From positions 1 through 64,000 of the forward strand of contig QCCE01000009.1 in the NCBI GenBank assembly GCA_003281385.1: a stretch of DNA of 64,000 nucleotides. The letters run 5' to 3'. The position numbers were made by a program, and so were the translations under genes. Below, piece by piece: positions 16,323 to 23,060 of the stretch (the first letter of the stretch is position 1; every line of letters starts with the position of its first letter). Origin of the DNA: Prochlorococcus sp. AG-347-K17. Lineage in GTDB: Bacteria; Cyanobacteriota; Cyanobacteriia; PCC-6307; Cyanobiaceae. The notes beneath the pieces are model-generated. The model made no database searches and had not been told where the DNA came from. It saw only the letters and a program-made list of their open reading frames with translations.

Positions 16323-16790
16323 GTGAATCCTAATAAAAAAAACATAGAAATAATTAAACAATTCAATTTGTCTCCTCATCCTGAGGGTGGATGGTTTAGA
16401 GAGATAGTAAGGAGTAAGAATTCTCTAATAAGGGAAGATGGCCAAAGTAGAAACTTTATTACGGGAATTTATTATCTTTTGGAGAAAGATGCAAAAAGTG
16501 CTTGGCACAGAGTAAAAAATGCTGATGAAATTTGGATTTATTTAAGGGGCGATCCTCTGAATTTATGGTGCCTAGATAATGATAATAAGTTAATAAGAAA
16601 TATAATTTTAGATTCCAATAATCCAGTAGAAATGATCCCATCTGGATATTGGCAAGCTGCAAAAAGTACAGGCGAATTTACTTTAGTGAGTTGTTGTGTT
16701 GGCCCTGGCTTTGATTTTAAGGATTTTGAATTACTCAGAAATACAAATTATACTTCTAAATTGGATAAAGCAATTAACGATCTTATTTGA
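16323..16790 (+). CDS. Cupin_5 (DUF985) family protein
   Basis: The 155-aa protein has the DUF985 cupin landmarks: LSPHPEGGWFREI near the N-terminus, SAWHRVKNADEIWIYLRGDPL at the metal-binding face (one His and one Glu), and a closing strand LVSCCVGPGFDFKDFELL. The fold is RmlC-like and the substrate is unknown. The start is GTG. The overlapping ATG at 16321 runs into a stop, so it is not used. The gene marks the last recognisable core-type gene before the accessory region. Confidence 0.85.
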   Translation: MNPNKKNIEIIKQFNLSPHPEGGWFREIVRSKNSLIREDGQSRNFITGIYYLLEKDAKSAWHRVKNADEIWIYLRGDPLNLWCLDNDNKLIRNIILDSNNPVEMIPSGYWQAAKSTGEFTLVSCCVGPGFDFKDFELLRNTNYTSKLDKAINDLI

Positions 16791-16856
16791 GATATTTTTT
16801 TATATTTTTGTAATTATCCTTTAGATTTATAGTGCTACTTAATCAATGTATTTGGG

Positions 16857-17234
16857 ATGAATCAAAATTCTGTCAAAACAATTGGTATAAATGACGAACC
16901 AAGAAAAGATTCACACTTAGTATATGTAAATCAGGCTGATGGATTAAAAGGCGTCCTTAATAGGGATTTTGATGAATGGTCTAATTTTGATAGTTGGGAA
17001 AGTATTTCAGTTCAGCAATGGATTTTCTCAAGGGCTTTGGAGGTTTTCAGAGGTATTAAAATTGATATTAAATGCGATTGTTGTGAACATAATGATTTAA
17101 TCCCAAATGATTTTGAGAGCATTAGAAAAGAAAAATGCTTTGGTAAAAAAAGTGCTTACATGATTGAAAAAGTTGTAGATGAAATTGTACTGGCCAAGGC
17201 AAGAAGAGAAAGTGATGGAACATACTCTGCATAA
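16857..17234 (+). CDS. Hypothetical protein, 125 aa
   Basis: This soluble acidic protein has a tight cysteine group (CDCCEHNDL, residues about 73-81) plus a later Cys (EKCFGKKSAYM), which could bind a metal. The central part contains SWESISVQQWIFSRALEVFRGIKI. No family is recognised. It stands alone at the left side of the accessory stretch. Confidence 0.55.
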   Translation: MNQNSVKTIGINDEPRKDSHLVYVNQADGLKGVLNRDFDEWSNFDSWESISVQQWIFSRALEVFRGIKIDIKCDCCEHNDLIPNDFESIRKEKCFGKKSAYMIEKVVDEIVLAKARRESDGTYSA

Positions 17235-17270
17235 GATTCATAAATATCTATGGAGTGAAAAATCTTTTAC

Positions 17271-17459
17271 TTACCAGTGAAAATTATCAGAAGATCCAAT
17301 CGTTAAATTTTTAGTAGACATCTTATGGAACTTAAAGTGTACCGAATCACTGAACTCCTTTTCATCTGAGTAATTCACAAGATCCATTGGGTCGATGTTT
17401 TCATCGAACCATGCATCATATTCAATATGGTTTGGTTCAGCACAATAACTCATATCCAA
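17271..17459 (-). CDS. Small acidic hypothetical protein, 62 aa
   Basis: This Asp/Glu-rich soluble protein (AEPNHIEYDAWFDENIDPMDLVNYSDEKEF) belongs to no recognised family. A second ATG two codons in is an alternative start. It converges with the 125-aa gene and diverges from the DUF3764 gene. Confidence 0.4.
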   Translation of the reverse strand: MDMSYCAEPNHIEYDAWFDENIDPMDLVNYSDEKEFSDSVHFKFHKMSTKNLTIGSSDNFHW

Positions 17460-17593
17460 TTAATAGCTTTCAAAAAACATGTAAACGGTACATGCGATAC
17501 CAAATTAACTTTCTTAATTTTTTGATAATCCATATTTTTAACTTGTTTATCAAGATTAGTTGCTAGAAATATAGGAGAATTATTTGTAAATTA

Positions 17594-17878
17594 ATGTTTT
17601 TTGAAACTACTGTTTTCACATTTAAACTTTCAAATACATTTGAGGAGTGGGTAAAAATGTTTGATAGTCCAGAGATAGATGCATTTCATAAAACGGTAGG
17701 CCTTACTCCTTTATATCGCGGTAAAAGTTTAATTGATCCAAAAGAAGTGATTGTTATTCATCAAGCTGAAGAAGGTGTGGCTAAGCATGTTTTTTCAGAT
17801 CCAGAAACCATCAAGAATATAGAATCTGGAGGGCATATTTATAGCACAACGAAAATTACAAGTTGGGTTTCTGAGTAG
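17594..17878 (+). CDS. DUF3764 family protein (copy 1), 94 aa
   Basis: This small ferredoxin-like-fold candidate has the pattern ETTVFTFKLSNTFEEW ... YRGKSLIDPKEVIVIHQAEEGVAKHVFSDPETIKNIESGGHIYSTTKITSW. A second copy lies at 22456 inside the tRNA-bracketed element, with the same block order (KLSNTFEE, GKSL.DPK, PET, GHIY, W[VI]SE). I recall this as DUF3764, typical of marine picocyanobacteria and of unknown function. Dimeric alpha/beta-barrel-type stress proteins are a loose structural comparison only. Confidence 0.65.
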   Translation: MFFETTVFTFKLSNTFEEWVKMFDSPEIDAFHKTVGLTPLYRGKSLIDPKEVIVIHQAEEGVAKHVFSDPETIKNIESGGHIYSTTKITSWVSE

Positions 17879-18000
17879 TCGAAACACTAACTACTTTAAC
17901 CTATGCAAGTAATGCGAAACAGGAGTTCCGCATAAGATTTCTAAAACAAAATTAGGTTATACCAGAGTTTAAAGATAAGAGTATTAACTAATTAGTTCGA

Positions 18001-18120
18001 CTAAATTATTAATAAGAATCTAAGTGCTAGAGGTAACCATAGACATAGAAGAAGCATTAGTAAAATAGTAATAGCATGTATATTTGGAATGTAATGCTCT
18101 TTTAAAATTTGTGTTTTCAT
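18001..18120 (-). CDS. Single-span microprotein, 39 aa
   Basis: The frame MKTQILKEHYIPNIHAITIL has a polar head and one Leu-rich span (ITILLMLLLCLWLPLALRFLLII). It starts 4 bases after the stop of the next microprotein gene upstream, so the two are probably one transcript. Its function is unknown. Confidence 0.5.
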   Translation of the reverse strand: MKTQILKEHYIPNIHAITILLMLLLCLWLPLALRFLLII

Positions 18121-18123
18121 AAT

Positions 18124-18213
18124 TTATCTCGCCTTCTTAAGTTTGATTTCTCTTCTGATAAGCAATGCTATAACTACAACACACATGTTCATTAGAAATA
18201 CGTCTAATGGCAT
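18124..18213 (-). CDS. Single-span microprotein, 29 aa
   Basis: The frame MPLDVFLMNMCVVVIALLIR ends in a basic tail (REIKLKKAR), the classic one-span positive-inside layout. It is the first gene of a two-gene unit with the 39-aa microprotein. It has no Shine-Dalgarno sequence that I can see. The pairing of two such frames makes chance less likely. Confidence 0.5.
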   Translation of the reverse strand: MPLDVFLMNMCVVVIALLIRREIKLKKAR

Positions 18214-18354
18214 TTAATAAAAAAGTCTCTACTTAATTAATAGCAAGATTTTTTATCTACGAATCAAAAAATTATTACTAATATTTATTGGCTTAATAAA
18301 ACGAATTTAAAAATTAAAATTATGCTTAAATATCTCAGAACTTTTAACTATTAA

Positions 18355-18654
18355 ATGGCTTATTCAGAAACAAGAATAGTAATAGGCGGTTTAACTCATG
18401 TACCTGTTCTTATCTTTATTGCCAATTTTATTAAAGGTAAGTTTGGAATTAAAACTGAAGAGACAAAAGATACTGTAGTTAAAGGAGAGCCAGTTAAAAT
18501 TATTAAGGTAAAAGATACTGTAGTTAAAGAAGGAAAAGCAGAAGCTATAAAAGAAATCTCAAATAAGCTGGACAGTATTGAAAAGAAGGCTGATGAGTTT
18601 TATGAAAAGGTTAAGAAGAAAAAGAAAGATAAGAAGAAGAAAAAAAATAACTAG
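18355..18654 (+). CDS. Lys-rich hypothetical protein with internal repeat, 99 aa
   Basis: A hydrophobic N-terminal part (residues 6-30, TRIVIGGLTHVPVLIFIANFIKG) could be a membrane span. It is followed by two copies of a KDTVVK-type unit (residues about 38-45 and 52-59) and a long charged helix ending in a run of Lys (KKKKKDKKKKKNN). The C-terminal segment would be a coiled coil. The stop overlaps the end of the convergent gene by four bases. The function is unknown. Confidence 0.5.
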   Translation: MAYSETRIVIGGLTHVPVLIFIANFIKGKFGIKTEETKDTVVKGEPVKIIKVKDTVVKEGKAEAIKEISNKLDSIEKKADEFYEKVKKKKKDKKKKKNN

Positions 18655-18848
18655 ATTGAGATCCTATCAAGCATTAATACATCTTGAGCTTGGATTGTAT
18701 CTCTCTTACCTTCGTCTTCGGGATCTTTATAAGATTCAATTTCAGCTTCAATTTTTCTCTTGTAAACTCCTTTGATATAGTCCATTTCTCTTTTTTCTTT
18801 GTCCAGAATTGAGAATGGTGATCTTTTTAAGTTCATAACTTTCTCCAA
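18651..18848 (-). CDS. Small hypothetical protein, 65 aa
   Basis: The start is either the listed ATG or an ATG four codons in (MNLKRSPFSILDKEKREM). The product is charged and soluble. Its end overlaps the stop of the convergent Lys-rich gene by four bases. I prefer it to the opposite-strand frame over the same DNA, which is Leu/Arg low-complexity. No family is recognised. Confidence 0.45.
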   Translation of the reverse strand: MEKVMNLKRSPFSILDKEKREMDYIKGVYKRKIEAEIESYKDPEDEGKRDTIQAQDVLMLDRISI

Positions 18849-18864
18849 AATAAATAAAATTTAA

Positions 18865-19002
18865 TCAGCTCCAGTTCTTATCAGATTCAACAAAGCTATC
18901 CAATGTTTGCTGATTCCTGATTTCTTCCTCAAGAAGTTCTTCTTCTGATCTTTCTTCAATCTCAGATTTATAATCTTCTTTTAGTGTGGATTTGGTAGAC
19001 AT
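18865..19002 (-). CDS. Small acidic protein, 45 aa
   Basis: The frame MSTKSTLKEDYKSEIEERSE continues EEELLEEEIRNQQTLDSFVESDKNWS, a Glu-rich helix with a polar tail. It lies 17 bases upstream of the 65-aa gene on the same strand and may share its transcript. Function unknown. Confidence 0.45.
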   Translation of the reverse strand: MSTKSTLKEDYKSEIEERSEEELLEEEIRNQQTLDSFVESDKNWS

Positions 19003-19062
19003 TTGCTCATAACGACTACATTTATGTTCTAACTAGTTAGAGAGGCCATTCGAGTAATAAAT

Positions 19063-19263
19063 ATGTACGGTTTGAGGTACTCCAATATACGGATAAAGGA
19101 TCAACAATTGAATTTAAATATGGGTAAAATGTTAAGAACTTTTGATCAATTTTTGCCTTTAAGAATCATTAAAAAAGGTAGACTAATAAGCATCAAACTT
19201 CCATCAATTAATAAAAAAGTATTTAGGTTCACTTATCCATTCCTTCGGGAGTATCCCAATTGA
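19063..19263 (+). CDS. Doubtful small basic protein, 66 aa
   Basis: This basic protein has no recognised motif (RTFDQFLPLRIIKKGRLISI). Its end overlaps the convergent gene by 35 bases. I see no Shine-Dalgarno sequence. It may be a chance frame and is included at low confidence because no better frame covers this DNA. Confidence 0.25.
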   Translation: MYGLRYSNIRIKDQQLNLNMGKMLRTFDQFLPLRIIKKGRLISIKLPSINKKVFRFTYPFLREYPN

Positions 19264-19432
19264 AGGTAATCCCTTTATTAATTGGTTGTTTTTTCATATC
19301 ATCCATCTCTTTTCTGATTTTGTTGTAGTAGGCCAACTCTTCTGGATCATCAGAACCAAGACCATAATTCATGGTTGCTGCAATATATATTTTGTGCATC
19401 CGGTATGACGATAGTGCCATTACTAAAGACAA
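19229..19432 (-). CDS. Small hypothetical protein, 67 aa
   Basis: The ATG at 19420 (MALSSYRMHKIYIAATMNYG) is the likelier start, giving 63 aa. The middle (SDDPEELAYYNKIRKEMDDMKKQ) is helical and charged and the end (ITFNWDTPEGMDK) is polar. No family is recognised. It is the last gene before the tRNA-bracketed element. Confidence 0.45.
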   Translation of the reverse strand: MSLVMALSSYRMHKIYIAATMNYGLGSDDPEELAYYNKIRKEMDDMKKQPINKGITFNWDTPEGMDK

Positions 19433-19506
19433 ACTATGTTAAATATATGCGAATTCTATTTAAAATGCTGATCTATGAGATCTCAATTATACTAATCAAA
19501 TGCTCA

Positions 19507-19604
<98 letters not shown>

Positions 19605-19810
19605 CCAATCAAGACTGCCTGCAGCACAATGATTCTGAAGTGTGCACAATAAATTTAGATGGCCTGTCTGTGGTTGTCAAATTATTTCTAGGGAGTGCTG
19701 TAATCATTCTTCAGTCCACTTTTTCATTGAATTGTTATTTGAAATTTTGATAATAATTTTTAATCTAGATATTCTATGAATAAGAAAGATTCTTTCTTAA
19801 TTTAAAAGTC

Positions 19811-20665
19811 ATGATAGATCTTAAAAGAAATAGTAAGAAGGAACCTGTAAAAGCCACTGGACTAAGGACTAGAGCATCTTCGTCTTATTCTCCTAATCAG
19901 AAAGAGGATTTCAAAATAAGTAGAGGAAGGTTTTCCAATTTTTTAACCTGTAAAAGATGTTTTTACTTGGACAGAGTAAAAGGTCTAGACCCACCTGGAA
20001 CGCCTGGATGGACTTTAAATGAAACTACTGATTTGCTCTTAAAAAAAGAATTTGATTATTGCAGAGAAAGACAAATTCCACATAGATTATTTATCGATAA
20101 TGATTTAAGTCATCTAGTTCCATTTGATCATCCTGAGATGGATGATTGGCGTAATTCTCTCCATAAAGGATTGATGCTTCGTCATAAGGACACAAACATA
20201 ATCTTGACTGGAGGGGTTGATGATATCTGGCAGCATAAGATTACAAAGCAATTAATAGTTGTTGATTACAAATCACAGGCAAAACTTGGGAGAGTAGATA
20301 AACAAGATTATCTTGATGATCCGTATCATGAAGGCTATAAAATCCAAATGGATTTCTATGCATATCTTTTAAAAGGGATGGGATTTGATGTTCATAAAAC
20401 ATCCTATTTTTTAGTTTGTAATGCAAAAAGAGATGACGAGGAATTTAATAAAAGAATGAATTTTGACGAATATTTAGTTCCTTATGATTGGAATATTGAT
20501 TGGATTGAAGAAGAAATAGATTCAATGGTTTCTCTGATGAATAAGGATCAGATCCCGGAACCAAATCTATCCTGTAAAAATTGTGCTTATTCCGAGCAAT
20601 ATGCAAAGTTGGTCTGTAATCCTGTAAAAGTTGATAATGCAGAGATTCAGGGCAATCTTTTTTAG
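19811..20665 (+). CDS. PD-(D/E)XK nuclease, Cas4/RecB-like with cysteine cluster
   Basis: The 284-aa protein has the PD-(D/E)XK core: an acidic GGVDD (134-138), the VVDYKSQ strand with Asp152 and Lys154, and the Q-x3-Y helix motif (QMDFY, 179-183). One Cys pair near the N-terminus (Cys47, Cys50 in CKRCF) and three near the C-terminus (Cys255, 258, 269) are arranged like the 4Fe-4S cluster of Cas4, AddB and related RecB-type nucleases. It probably acts on DNA ends. No cas genes or CRISPR array are near. It is the first gene inside the left repeat. Confidence 0.85.
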   Translation: MIDLKRNSKKEPVKATGLRTRASSSYSPNQKEDFKISRGRFSNFLTCKRCFYLDRVKGLDPPGTPGWTLNETTDLLLKKEFDYCRERQIPHRLFIDNDLSHLVPFDHPEMDDWRNSLHKGLMLRHKDTNIILTGGVDDIWQHKITKQLIVVDYKSQAKLGRVDKQDYLDDPYHEGYKIQMDFYAYLLKGMGFDVHKTSYFLVCNAKRDDEEFNKRMNFDEYLVPYDWNIDWIEEEIDSMVSLMNKDQIPEPNLSCKNCAYSEQYAKLVCNPVKVDNAEIQGNLF

Positions 20666-20718
20666 TCCATTTTTTACAAATACCATTATTGATAAGGGAT
20701 GATTTTATTGATTCACAG

Positions 20719-20754
20719 TCGATCTACAATAAGGGCCAATTAGCTTCTTTTTTT
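20719..20754 (+). promoter_or_regulatory. Repeated promoter/leader element, copy A
   Basis: This 36-base stretch matches the stretch at 22419-22454 at 30 positions. It contains a -10-like TACAAT followed by AAGGG..., a weak hairpin and a T tract, 31 bases before the cupredoxin ATG. Each copy precedes an element gene, so it is probably a shared promoter and leader. Confidence 0.5.
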
Positions 20755-20785
20755 CTTAAAATTCAACTACCAAGTATTTAAATCT

Positions 20786-21190
20786 ATGAGATCTCTTTTA
20801 TTCTTAACTTTATTTTTTGGTTTCTCAGGACCAGCTATTGCAAATTCAGAAGTATTTAAAATAGACGTATCAGCAGAGAATTATCGCAACTATATACTAA
20901 GTGGAACTGATAGAAATGGATCTGTAAGAGGTGAAGATCCTACAGTTACAGTGAAGAAAGGAGACATAATTATTTTTGATGTTGATGCATCGCGTCATCC
21001 GTTCTATATAAAGACTAAATTTTCTCGTGGAGGAGGTGATCAGGTCACCACAGGGATAATTTCTGGAACTCCTGGAACGCAAAATGGAAAGATATCATGG
21101 AATACGAAGGGCGTTTCATCAGGGAAATATTATTATGTATGCTCTCCGCATGCATCTTTCGGAATGGGTGGGACAATTATTATTGAATAA
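20786..21190 (+). CDS. Exported type 1 copper (cupredoxin) protein
   Basis: The 134-aa protein has a signal peptide (residues 1-19, ending GPAIA). Its cupredoxin fold carries a full type 1 copper site: His71 (ASRHPFYIK), Cys119 and His122 (YYYVCSPHASFGM) and Met127. The spacing resembles that of plastocyanin-like proteins but the surrounding loops (GTDRNGSVRGEDP, GGGDQVTTGII) differ from PetE. It should act in the periplasm or lumen as an electron carrier or copper-binding protein. It lies inside the element and is followed within 5 bases by a truncated exported-protein gene. Confidence 0.8.
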   Translation: MRSLLFLTLFFGFSGPAIANSEVFKIDVSAENYRNYILSGTDRNGSVRGEDPTVTVKKGDIIIFDVDASRHPFYIKTKFSRGGGDQVTTGIISGTPGTQNGKISWNTKGVSSGKYYYVCSPHASFGMGGTIIIE

Positions 21191-21194
21191 ATGA

Positions 21195-21314
21195 ATGAAA
21201 AGCTTAATTTTTGCTGTAATATTATTTTTATTTACTTTTTACGCTCAAGCTGGTTTTCCTGATGGTGAGAATGGTTATGATCTGAAAAAATTGAAGAGTC
21301 TTTTAGGAAACTAA
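21195..21314 (+). pseudogene. Truncated, frameshifted copy of an exported-protein gene
   Basis: The first 32 codons encode a signal peptide and mature start (MKSLIFAVILFLFTFYAQAG, then FPDGENGYDLKK) closely related to the intact gene at 23057. In the homopolymer after GATCTG this copy has one A fewer than the intact gene. The frame therefore shifts to KLKSLLGN and stops. Past GAAGAGTCTTTTA the similarity ends, so 3' sequence is also lost. It is a duplicated fragment within the element. Confidence 0.75.
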
Positions 21315-21348
21315 TAATCGATATTTAATTGTTCAAATTTTATAAAAA

Positions 21349-21381
21349 TTTTCCACAGATTTTTGCACAGGTTTTTCCACA
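21349..21381 (+). promoter_or_regulatory. Three DnaA-box-like sequences at 12-bp spacing
   Basis: TTTTCCACA, TTTTGCACA and TTTTCCACA begin at 21349, 21361 and 21373. TTTTCCACA is the cyanobacterial form of the DnaA box. Same-strand copies at exact 12-bp steps form an iteron-like array. It could be a replication or regulatory site of the element, or a decoy or titration site. No repA-type gene lies next to it. Confidence 0.55.
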
Positions 21382-21496
21382 GAGCTGCCAACAAAATACT
21401 TTAAAGATTTTAAATTTAACTTATTTTTTGTAAAAATTCATACTCAAGAAAACGTGACGTGCTTGTAGAATCTTACGAAATTATTAAATAAGAAAA

Positions 21497-21664
21497 ATGC
21501 AATCAGAGCCTCATAAAAAATTACCAAATAAAAAAATAATTAAAACAGCAAAATTTGAGGCAAAAGAACAATTCACAAAATCTTCATTAGAAAATCTAAA
21601 TACCGAAAACAAACGTCTAATAAAAAATCTGATCGATTCTGGAGAATTTAAAACTAACAGCTGA
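21497..21664 (+). CDS. Small basic hypothetical protein, 55 aa
   Basis: This Lys-rich, helical protein (HKKLPNKKIIKTAKFEAKEQF, then SLENLNTENKRLIKNLIDSGEFK) looks like a short coiled coil. It belongs to no family I recognise. It lies just downstream of the DnaA-box array, in a section of the element otherwise full of fragments, so it may be marginal. Confidence 0.4.
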   Translation: MQSEPHKKLPNKKIIKTAKFEAKEQFTKSSLENLNTENKRLIKNLIDSGEFKTNS

Positions 21665-21677
21665 AAAAAAGTTTTAG

Positions 21678-21839
21678 ATTCGTGATTTCAAATTTGTACG
21701 GGTTAAGGAACCATTAGGTTCGGGAGTAGGTACGTATAAATACTCAGTGAATAATAAAGACTTCCTAGAGTATCCACATGGTTGTCATGAGACTGCCGCT
21801 TAAGCTGCAGAAATCAACCATAATTATTATCAAGAAAAT
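21678..21839 (+). pseudogene. Fragment of a small conserved gene with in-frame stop
   Basis: A frame reading IRDFKFVRVKEPLGSGVGTY, then KYSVNNKDFLEYPHGCHETAA, has coding character but no ATG, GTG or TTG at its start (a stop precedes it directly). It is broken by TAA at 21801, after which AAEINHNYYQEN continues in frame to the ATG at 21840. A GAA-to-TAA change would explain the stop. It is probably a decayed gene. Confidence 0.4.
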
Positions 21840-21989
21840 ATGACAGATCCAATTCTCTACCTTTCAATGATCTTAGGACTTACCGGAATATATGTTTTAA
21901 TTTCATCTTTTGGCGATGATGACGATGATAATAATAATGATGGTGAAAGATATATCTACAATCTTGAAAACGTCAAAGTAGGAGGATAG
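21840..21989 (+). CDS. Single-span microprotein with acidic stretch, 49 aa
   Basis: The frame MTDPILYLSMILGLTGIYVL gives one span. It is followed by a run of Asp/Asn (GDDDDDNNNDGE) and a short tail ending in VKVGG. Its start is in frame with the preceding gene fragment, so it could be the end of a longer ancestral protein. The span-plus-acidic-linker design recurs among picocyanobacterial small proteins. Function unknown. Confidence 0.45.
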   Translation: MTDPILYLSMILGLTGIYVLISSFGDDDDDNNNDGERYIYNLENVKVGG

Positions 21990-22094
21990 CTATCTAGTAA
22001 ATATGATTTTTAATCAATTTTGCTTTTTTATGCTTTTTACCCTTGAGAATTTATATCTTATGTTTTATCTTTCATATAGCTAAATCTTTTATTG

Positions 22095-22376
22095 ATGATT
22101 AGATGGTCTCAACTTCCTCTTGGCGATCTCACGATTGCTACTTTAATTTCCCTAGAAACTGCAGGGTTCATAGGAAATAAATACGGCCCGTTTTATAGTT
22201 TTGTTTACATGTTTTCTGTTATTTTTGTAATCATTTTTTTGATAAGTCTTGATGAAGCTAAGAGAAATAGTAAATTGGAAAAAATTGAACCTAAAAACAA
22301 AGTTGTACCAGTGCAAATTCAAACAAAATATGAAAATAAACTAGAATCAAAACAGTGGTTTTGGCAAAGTGCATAA
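22095..22376 (+). CDS. Small membrane protein, 93 aa
   Basis: ATG at 22095 is chosen over TTG three bases upstream. An amphipathic N-terminal part (IRWSQLPLGDLTIATLISLETAG) precedes one strong span (residues about 35-55, FYSFVYMFSVIFVIIFLI) and a Lys-rich tail ending in KQWFWQSA. The function is unknown. The hairpin in repeated element copy B lies about 60 bases downstream and may end this transcript. Confidence 0.5.
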   Translation: MIRWSQLPLGDLTIATLISLETAGFIGNKYGPFYSFVYMFSVIFVIIFLISLDEAKRNSKLEKIEPKNKVVPVQIQTKYENKLESKQWFWQSA

Positions 22377-22418
22377 ATACGAATTAGTGGTAAAAAAAAT
22401 TCTTTAAATTATTGACAT

Positions 22419-22454
22419 TCGATTTAGAATAAGGGGCATTCAGCTCCTTTTTTT
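22419..22454 (+). promoter_or_regulatory. Repeated promoter/leader element, copy B
   Basis: It contains a -10-like TAGAAT, then a perfect-end hairpin (AAGGGGC/GCTCCTT, 5-base loop, one G-U pair) and a run of eight T reaching the ATG at 22456. It resembles copy A (20719-20754). As it stands it could both terminate the upstream transcript and start a new one. Confidence 0.5.
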
Positions 22455-22455
22455 T

Positions 22456-22740
22456 ATGTCAATTGAAACAACTGTTTTAGATTTCAAATTAAGCAATACT
22501 TTTGAGGAATATGAGGCTCATATGAATGCTCCTGAACAACAGGCCATGTTTAAAGAGATGGGAGTAAAAACTTTTTATATTGGCAAATCACTGGAAGACC
22601 CCAAAAGAGCAACAGTTATGTTTCAAGGACCAGTAAATACTTGTTACGACATCTTCGTTAATCCGGAAACTAAACCAATAGTTGAAGCATCGGGTCATAT
22701 TTATGAAGGAACAATAATTAACCGCTGGATTTCTGAATAA
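22456..22740 (+). CDS. DUF3764 family protein (copy 2), 94 aa
   Basis: It is a paralog of the gene at 17594, with the same length and block order (ETTVLDFKLSNTFEEYE, GKSLEDPKRATVMFQGP, NPETKPIVEASGHIYEG, RWISE). The ATG follows the T tract of the repeated leader by one base, so its mRNA would have a very short hairpin leader. It is the first gene of a four-gene rightward run of small proteins with overlapping or touching ends. Confidence 0.65.
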   Translation: MSIETTVLDFKLSNTFEEYEAHMNAPEQQAMFKEMGVKTFYIGKSLEDPKRATVMFQGPVNTCYDIFVNPETKPIVEASGHIYEGTIINRWISE

Positions 22741-22742
22741 TT

Positions 22743-23060
22743 TTGAAACCCCTACTGCTCCCACTACTGGCTGCTCTTGCATTGCCTAATGCTGTTCATG
22801 CTAATGAAAAAGTTTCATCTGAAATGAGTGATATTGAAGCTAATAAAATACTTCTTGGTCAAGTTCTATCTGTTTGCTATGCAGTAGATCGAAACCACAT
22901 AACCATGAAACAAAAAATAGATATGCTGGGATTTGCTCTAAACCTCCATGAACGTGCTCATGGAAATAAACAAACCATACAAGAAGATCAAATGTATGCT
23001 GTTGGTAAAGTTCTGGATATCTTTCCAGATTGCTTCCCTGAAGTAAAAAAAGATAAATGA
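22743..23060 (+). CDS. Exported small protein, 105 aa
   Basis: The TTG start two bases after the preceding stop gives an ideal signal peptide (MKPLLLPLLAALALPNAVHA). An N-terminus of this kind recurs in exported picocyanobacterial accessory proteins. The mature part is helical with two Cys (VCYAVDRN and PDCFPEV) that may form a disulfide. The stop overlaps the next ATG (ATGA). The function is unknown, probably periplasmic. Confidence 0.6.
   Translation: MKPLLLPLLAALALPNAVHANEKVSSEMSDIEANKILLGQVLSVCYAVDRNHITMKQKIDMLGFALNLHERAHGNKQTIQEDQMYAVGKVLDIFPDCFPEVKKDK

Noticed and set aside
18578..18775. 65-codon plus-strand frame across two gene ends
   Set aside because: It is an Arg/Lys and Leu/Tyr low-complexity shadow of the Lys-rich gene and of the convergent 65-aa gene.
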